Assembly: GCF_018854495.1 (NCBI RefSeq)
Contig: NZ_JABBDR010000050.1
Location: 1-7,703, forward strand
Origin: Acidithiobacillus ferruginosus
GTDB taxonomy: Bacteria; Pseudomonadota; Gammaproteobacteria; Acidithiobacillales; Acidithiobacillaceae
DNA: 7,703 nt
Direction of reading: 5' to 3'
The notes under the pieces were generated by a model. It did not search any database, was not told the origin of the DNA, and saw only the letters and a program-made list of their open reading frames with translations. Shown here piece by piece: positions 4,791-7,703 of this stretch. The stretch's first letter is position 1; each line of letters starts with the position of its first letter. A program made the translations under genes and the position numbers.

Positions 4791-5192
4791 CTATCCCCAG
4801 AATCGCCACCAAGGACGTGGCGATGGTGCTCTCTGATCGGTCAGCACCGCCTGCGCCCGCTCAAGCTGCTGACGTAGCCACACCTCCCTCTCCTTGGCCT
4901 CACTCAACTGCTCCTTGAGCGTCTCAATGATCTCCTCTCTTGTCTCAAGATAGGTCTGTAACTCACTGTCCAAGAGCCGTTTATCTATAGTCGCCTCTTG
5001 CACATTTTGCGTCGCTTCTGGCGTCGCCTGTAGAACACCAAAAACTCGGATGATCTCCGCCGTATCTATCATTGGTCGGCCCTGGTGATCTCTCTCAACG
5101 CTTATTTTTCCGGTTGATATATACCCTCTATAGAGCTGCTGGCGACCCACTCCGGCCAGCTTTGCCGCCTCTGTAACACTGACCTTTGCCAT
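4791..5192 (-). CDS. Plasmid DNA-binding protein: MerR-like HTH plus coiled coil
   Basis: The 133-aa product begins with a MerR/KfrA-like helix-turn-helix (VSVTEAAKLAGVGRQQLYRG, 4-23) and its wing, with GRPMIDTAEIIRVFG to about residue 53. A linker leads to a long, charged coiled coil (about 70-117, ETREEIIETLKEQLSEAKER). It ends in a Trp/Arg-rich tail, PRPWWRFWG. This order matches the proteins annotated as plasmid replication DNA-binding protein that accompany rep genes on small plasmids, for example in Acinetobacter. The role there is poorly defined (copy control, partition or replication accessory). Here it converges on rep. An ATCGCCAC/GTGGCGAT hairpin (4802-4824) lies in its last codons and may slow polymerases from either side. 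GAGA before the ATG is a weak ribosome site. Confidence 0.72.
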   Translation of the reverse strand: MAKVSVTEAAKLAGVGRQQLYRGYISTGKISVERDHQGRPMIDTAEIIRVFGVLQATPEATQNVQEATIDKRLLDSELQTYLETREEIIETLKEQLSEAKEREVWLRQQLERAQAVLTDQRAPSPRPWWRFWG

Positions 5193-5239
5193 AGTCTCTT
5201 GCTGTAACCTTTAGTGTCGCGTGATGTCCGCACCTATAT

Positions 5240-5256
5240 GGTAGGATGTTCCTGCC
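5240..5256. promoter_or_regulatory. Inverted repeat before the DUF4160/DUF2442 pair
   Basis: GGTAGGA (5240-5246) and TCCTGCC (5250-5256) pair over 7 bp (one T-G wobble) around TGT. It lies in the divergent gap between the minus-strand DNA-binding protein and the DUF4160 gene, where an autorepressor site would be expected. I see no convincing -10/-35 pair on either strand. Confidence 0.35.
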
Positions 5257-5296
5257 AGAAAATGTAGTATGTGGCTAGGACATGGAGGGAGTCTGC

Positions 5297-5557
5297 TTGC
5301 CCACGATAAGCACATTTTACGGAATGCTCATCAAAATGTTTTTCGATGACCATAGTCCCGCTCACTTCCATGTTCAGTACGCGGAGTTCAAAGCGGTCAT
5401 TGCCATAGAGTCCTTGTCCGTCATCAGAGGGCACCTGCCCCGTCGCGCTCAGGAGCTCGTTCTCGACTGGACAGAACTGCATCAGCAGGAACTTCTGGAA
5501 GATTGGGCATTGTGCCAGGCGAAGCAGCAACCAAAGCCGATAGAGCCTTTGCTATAG
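5297..5557 (+). CDS. DUF4160 family protein (possible toxin-antitoxin partner)
   Basis: This 86-aa protein matches the DUF4160 pattern end to end: an LPTISTFYG start, the signature MFFDDHSPAHFHVQY with its H-x3-H-x-H cluster (about 14-28), then LPRRAQELVLDWTELHQQEL and the C-terminal PKPIEPLL. Family members normally begin MPTIS. The TTG at 5297 gives exactly that and has GGAGG 8 bases upstream. The in-frame ATG at 5282 overlaps that ribosome site and adds five untypical residues. The gene is 12 bases ahead of a DUF2442 gene. The two families are often adjacent and are commonly suspected to form a toxin-antitoxin-like pair. I know of no demonstrated activity for this one. Confidence 0.82.
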   Translation: MPTISTFYGMLIKMFFDDHSPAHFHVQYAEFKAVIAIESLSVIRGHLPRRAQELVLDWTELHQQELLEDWALCQAKQQPKPIEPLL

Positions 5558-5569
5558 GAGATACACGCC

Positions 5570-5827
5570 ATGATGGAATGGGATGTTGTCGAGGTCCAGA
5601 CGGAGCAGCCGCTAGCACTGAGAGTGCTCTTTGCTGACGGAACACAAGGACAGGTGCGATTTGAACCAAGCCATCTAACGGGGGTTTTCGCCCCGTTGAA
5701 AGACCCCGTGATGTTCAGCCAGGTACATATCGACCATGGCGCCTTAACGTGGCCCGGTGACGTGGACCTCGCGCCGGATGCCATGTACGACGCTATCAAG
5801 ACGCATGGGGAGTGGGTACTCCGGTAA
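5570..5827 (+). CDS. DUF2442 family protein
   Basis: The 85-aa product shows the DUF2442 pattern: LRVLFADGTQGQVRFEP (17-33), then GVFAPLKDPVMFSQVHID (38-55) and LTWPGDVDLAPDAMYDAI (59-76). The start has AGGAG immediately upstream, overlapping the stop codon of the DUF4160 gene, so the two share a message and are probably translated together. The family is a small compact fold with no known enzyme motif. Its usual pairing with DUF4160 suggests it is the partner or antitoxin-like half. Two consecutive ATG codons at 5570 and 5573 make the exact start uncertain by one residue. Confidence 0.82.
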   Translation: MMEWDVVEVQTEQPLALRVLFADGTQGQVRFEPSHLTGVFAPLKDPVMFSQVHIDHGALTWPGDVDLAPDAMYDAIKTHGEWVLR

Positions 5828-5908
5828 AAATGAGCAGCCTCACCGTAATGTCCCATAACAGCCGCTCACCGGCACCCGGAGAACCCCGCAAAACCGGGCC
5901 ATCATTCG

Positions 5909-5956
5909 CTCATGGGTCAGTATCCATGAGACAGAATGATGCATTCTGTCTCGTGG
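5909..5956. repeat. 15-bp hairpin with a competing 7-bp hairpin, upstream of wzz
   Basis: CCATGAGACAGAATG (5924-5938) pairs with CATTCTGTCTCGTGG (5942-5956) over 15 bp with one T-G wobble and a 3-base loop. The first half of the same arm, CCATGAG, can instead pair with CTCATGG at 5909-5915. No T run follows, so it is not a standard intrinsic terminator. It lies between the DUF2442 gene and wzz and could be a protein-binding palindrome, a processing site or a leader switch. Confidence 0.6.
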
Positions 5957-5978
5957 GCTATCAAAAACCATAAATCGT

Positions 5979-5990
5979 CAATGAGCTATT
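5979..5990 (+). repeat. Partial copy of the rep control repeat
   Basis: CAATGAGCTATT is identical to 12 bases of the right arm of the inverted repeat at 4046-4062 and is followed by TTGC (the rep arm continues GC). It lies 63 bases upstream of the wzz start codon in an AT-rich segment. It may be an additional binding site for the protein that binds upstream of rep. Confidence 0.45.
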
Positions 5991-6052
5991 TTGCAAAAAA
6001 ATAGATTATCATCCCATCTTCCTAAAATTCACATGTCAAAAATAGAGAGAAA

Positions 6053-6373
6053 ATGACCAACACAAACCGCCCTACCATTCCCCCAGAGAATGGCGACGAA
6101 ATCAGCTTACGTGAAATCTACGAAATAATCCGTCAGAAACAACTAGCGATAATTGTTATTACCGTTTTGTTCGCGGCTATTGCCGGCGCATACAGTTTCA
6201 TTCGTCCAGAAAACTACGCCTATCAAGCATGTGTAAGTATGGGCGTCATTGGACGTGATGCAAATGGCCAACCAATATTTGTCGATTCTCCACAAGGCGT
6301 AGAAGCACAATTGAATAATGCATATATTCCATTTGCTATAGACAGCTTAGTAAACAAAAAAAAAGAAAATTAA
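6053..6373 (+). CDS. wzz: Wzz-like chain-length regulator, N-terminal part before the frame break
   Basis: This frame encodes the start of a Wzz/polysaccharide co-polymerase protein, an inner-membrane regulator of O-antigen or exopolysaccharide chain length. DEISLREIYEIIRQKQ (15-30) is the cytoplasmic Wzz-domain lead-in, followed by a transmembrane helix (about 31-50) and IRPENYAYQA entering the periplasm. After residue 103 the frame runs into nine A and stops at 6373. Removing one A joins it to the frame ending at 7127 and gives a 357-aa protein with the usual two-helix topology and length. As written, translation yields a 106-aa membrane stub. GAGAG before the ATG is the ribosome site. Base composition is clearly more AT-rich than the backbone, suggesting separate acquisition. 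Confidence 0.72.
   Translation: MTNTNRPTIPPENGDEISLREIYEIIRQKQLAIIVITVLFAAIAGAYSFIRPENYAYQACVSMGVIGRDANGQPIFVDSPQGVEAQLNNAYIPFAIDSLVNKKKEN
6356..6364 (+). other. A9 run: frameshift or polymerase slippage site in wzz
   Basis: Nine consecutive A follow AAC and precede G. The upstream wzz frame stops 9 bases after the run. The downstream frame is offset by +1. A transcript with eight (or eleven) A would read NKKKKINLPTNDF without a break. Runs of this length are known sites of RNA polymerase slippage and of length change during replication. A sequencing error in the homopolymer is the plain alternative. Confidence 0.75.
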
Positions 6374-6374
6374 C

Positions 6375-7127
6375 TTGCCCACTAATGATTTTAAAGTATT
6401 CAGCCCTAAGGATTCCTCCATAGTGTGCATAAAAACGGATGCACCTAAACACTTAGGCGATATTGTCAGCCAGATTCAAAATACTGTTCTTCAGAGGTTG
6501 GTGAACGATAACACCAAAATTTCGGCTGTTCCAAAGGCTTCTTCAGCGGCAAATATTAAACAGCTACAAGCAACGTCAGAAAATCTTCATACTCAAATCG
6601 AAAATGTTTTAGCGCAAGAACATACTGTGAACACGGAACTGACGCTACTTAAAACCAAGGATTCAGTACTCCAAAACCAGAGTCATAGATTGACACAAAT
6701 GATTGACGAGATGCGGCCTCTCGTCCAAAAAGGTATTGGTAGTGTCCACAATGATTCTACAGCACTCACCATGATGATTCAGAATAATCAGGTGGCGCAG
6801 GAGCAACAACAACTCTTTAAAATTGAGATGGAACGATCTGTAACATTACCAAAAGAACAGGCTTCACTCTTGAATGATTTGAACGCATTGAAGCGTCAGG
6901 AAAATTACCTAAACGCCAAGGTTGCAGCGAACGCTGCACAAATGGAATTGGCTCAGGCATCTTTAAAAGCATTACAATTAACCCACGTCGTACGTCCGTC
7001 ATCGCCGTCCTTGGAACCCGTAGGGCCAGGAAAAGGCGTTTTCATCATACTAGGTGCTTTTATTGGCTTTATATTAGGCATTTTTTACGCCCTACTATCC
7101 AATGCGCTTAAATCTAACAAAGAATAA
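6375..7127 (+). CDS. wzz: Wzz-like chain-length regulator, periplasmic and C-terminal part
   Basis: This frame continues the wzz product after the A9 run. Translation of the joined gene would enter it upstream of 6375. It encodes the periplasmic body: strands near VFSPKDSSIVCIKTDAP, then long helices with coiled-coil character (QLQATSENLHTQIENVLA and LNDLNALKRQENYLNAKVA). A Pro-rich stretch (RPSSPSLEPVGPGKG) leads to a C-terminal transmembrane helix (VFIILGAFIGFILGIFYALL) and a short basic tail, SNALKSNKE. The Pro-rich segment before the second helix is characteristic of Wzz proteins. No good ribosome site precedes the TTG at 6375, so independent translation is unlikely. No glycan biosynthesis gene is nearby, so the protein would act on host-made polysaccharide. 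Confidence 0.68.
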   Translation: MPTNDFKVFSPKDSSIVCIKTDAPKHLGDIVSQIQNTVLQRLVNDNTKISAVPKASSAANIKQLQATSENLHTQIENVLAQEHTVNTELTLLKTKDSVLQNQSHRLTQMIDEMRPLVQKGIGSVHNDSTALTMMIQNNQVAQEQQQLFKIEMERSVTLPKEQASLLNDLNALKRQENYLNAKVAANAAQMELAQASLKALQLTHVVRPSSPSLEPVGPGKGVFIILGAFIGFILGIFYALLSNALKSNKE

Positions 7128-7481
7128 ACGCGATGATGTGGCGCACTAGGTAAACGACTTGTCACTTGATGATGGCTTCGCCACCATTCTGTAAATCAAT
7201 AACACTCCATAATTGAGACCATCGGATTGGTAATCCGCTGGTCTGAACCAAAAGAAACCCAGCAAATAAAGACTTTCAGCATACGCCGTGCCGTGAATCT
7301 GGGCGCATTGCCCAAAATACGCCCAAGTTCCTCTGAAAACCGCCCTATCCACACCAGACTACTCGACGGCCTCCGCAATCAACCTGTCGTCTGGCTTTGG
7401 TATGTTCCATCACCAGCAGGATCGGTTACAGTGGCCGTGATTCACACGTTGCAGCTTCCAGCATGTCCGAAACCGCGCCGC
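7128..7481. other. Gene-free convergent interval with a 13-bp palindrome
   Basis: These 354 bases lie between the wzz stop and the end of the relBE operon, which converge here. Short frames exist on both strands but none has a recognisable product or start. AGACCA-T-CGGATT (7216-7228) pairs with AATCCG-C-TGGTCT (7232-7244) with a single mismatch and a GGT loop. It lacks a T run on either strand. It could be a recombination or protein-binding site, or a weak bidirectional transcription barrier. Confidence 0.4.
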
Positions 7482-7697
7482 TCAATCTTCATCCCTTGAT
7501 GCCAGCCAAGCCGAAGCCTCGGCCAAGGCGTCCTCATAGGCATAGCGGGCCGCTTCTTCGGCATTCTCTGCCGTGGCGTACCCGGACAGCGGAAACACAC
7601 CCCCGCCGACTTCCTCACCACCCTCCAACAGGCGCAACCGCCAGCCCCCGCCAAGATCGGCGGGGCGCGGGTCGATTTGGTAGCTGTGTTCGATCAT
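7482..7697 (-). CDS. Small acidic protein, third gene of the relBE operon
   Basis: This 71-aa product begins at an ATG that overlaps the relE stop as ATGA once the circle is closed (63-61, equivalent to 7697-7695). Its first 21 codons therefore appear twice in the window. It is compact: a predicted strand pair (HSYQIDPRPADLGGGWRLRLLE and EVGGGVFPLSG) followed by an acidic, Ala-rich helix (AENAEEAARYAYEDALAEASAW). I recognise no named family. The beta-beta-helix impression and position suggest an accessory to the toxin-antitoxin module or an unrelated passenger co-transcribed with it. The frame is intact across the junction, which also supports circularity. Confidence 0.66.
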   Translation of the reverse strand: MIEHSYQIDPRPADLGGGWRLRLLEGGEEVGGGVFPLSGYATAENAEEAARYAYEDALAEASAWLASRDED

Positions 7698-7703
7698 TGG
7701 CGG
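7635..7703. repeat. Terminal redundancy, copy 2 (circle junction)
   Basis: These are the same 69 bases as at 1-69, with no mismatch. The length resembles an assembler overlap. Removing one copy leaves a 7634-bp circle with every junction-spanning frame intact. Confidence 0.93.

Noticed and set aside
5282..5296. ATG start for the DUF4160 gene
   Set aside because: It overlaps the GGAGG that serves the TTG at 5297, and the family normally begins (M)PTIS.
7146..7499. Short frames on both strands in the convergent interval
   Set aside because: No start signals or families. They overlap the 13-bp palindrome and each other.
1..7703. tRNA, rRNA, CRISPR array, insertion sequence
   Set aside because: No cloverleaf, rRNA core motif, regularly spaced direct repeats, or transposase with terminal inverted repeats was seen by eye.

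Overview
The window reads as one complete small plasmid. Its first 69 bases (1-69) are repeated exactly as its last 69 (7635-7703), so the molecule is circular at 7634 bp and the linear ends are artificial. It carries a replication gene, two toxin-antitoxin-type modules and no chromosomal housekeeping gene. The mostly GC-rich backbone and the gene mix suggest a gammaproteobacterium or relative, possibly an acidophile such as Acidithiobacillus. The host is an inference from general impression, not from a search.

Layout. (1) A minus-strand operon starts at an 18-bp palindromic operator (563-580) and runs relB (540-316), relE (332-60) and a 71-aa gene of unknown function (63 through the circle junction, seen complete at 7697-7482). 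(2) A second minus-strand pair comprises a 287-aa protein of unknown function (1864-1001), apparently transcribed without a leader, and a very basic 64-aa ORF joined to it by an ATGA overlap. (3) From about 1950 to 4160 there are 2.2 kb with no credible protein gene. Positions 1954-3314 are packed with perfect short helices and end in a strong intrinsic terminator, which is what a large ornate structured RNA looks like. Positions 3319-3712 form a second hairpin array with its own weak terminator. Positions 3713-4162 hold more hairpins, a G9 tract, a 17-bp perfect inverted repeat and TTGCGTA-type boxes, and look like the replication control region. (4) A winged-helix replication initiator candidate (4163-4768, plus) faces a DNA-binding coiled-coil protein (5192-4791, minus). 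(5) A DUF4160/DUF2442 gene pair (5297-5827) follows. (6) An AT-richer cargo segment carries a Wzz-type O-antigen or exopolysaccharide chain-length regulator (6053-7127) whose frame is broken in a run of nine A. (7) A 354-bp gene-free stretch separates it from the end of the relBE operon.

How the parts fit: Rep and the boxes before it would drive and autoregulate replication. RelBE, and perhaps the DUF pair, would stabilise the plasmid. The Wzz protein is the likely host-modifying cargo. A motif from the rep control region (CAATGAGCTATT) recurs upstream of wzz and may link cargo expression to plasmid copy control. No relaxase gene is present, so any mobilisation would need help in trans.

The most notable item is the 1.36-kb candidate RNA. 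It takes up about 18% of the plasmid, shows recurring loop types and repeated internal modules, and matches no RNA class I can recognise by eye. The second is the A9 slippage site in wzz.
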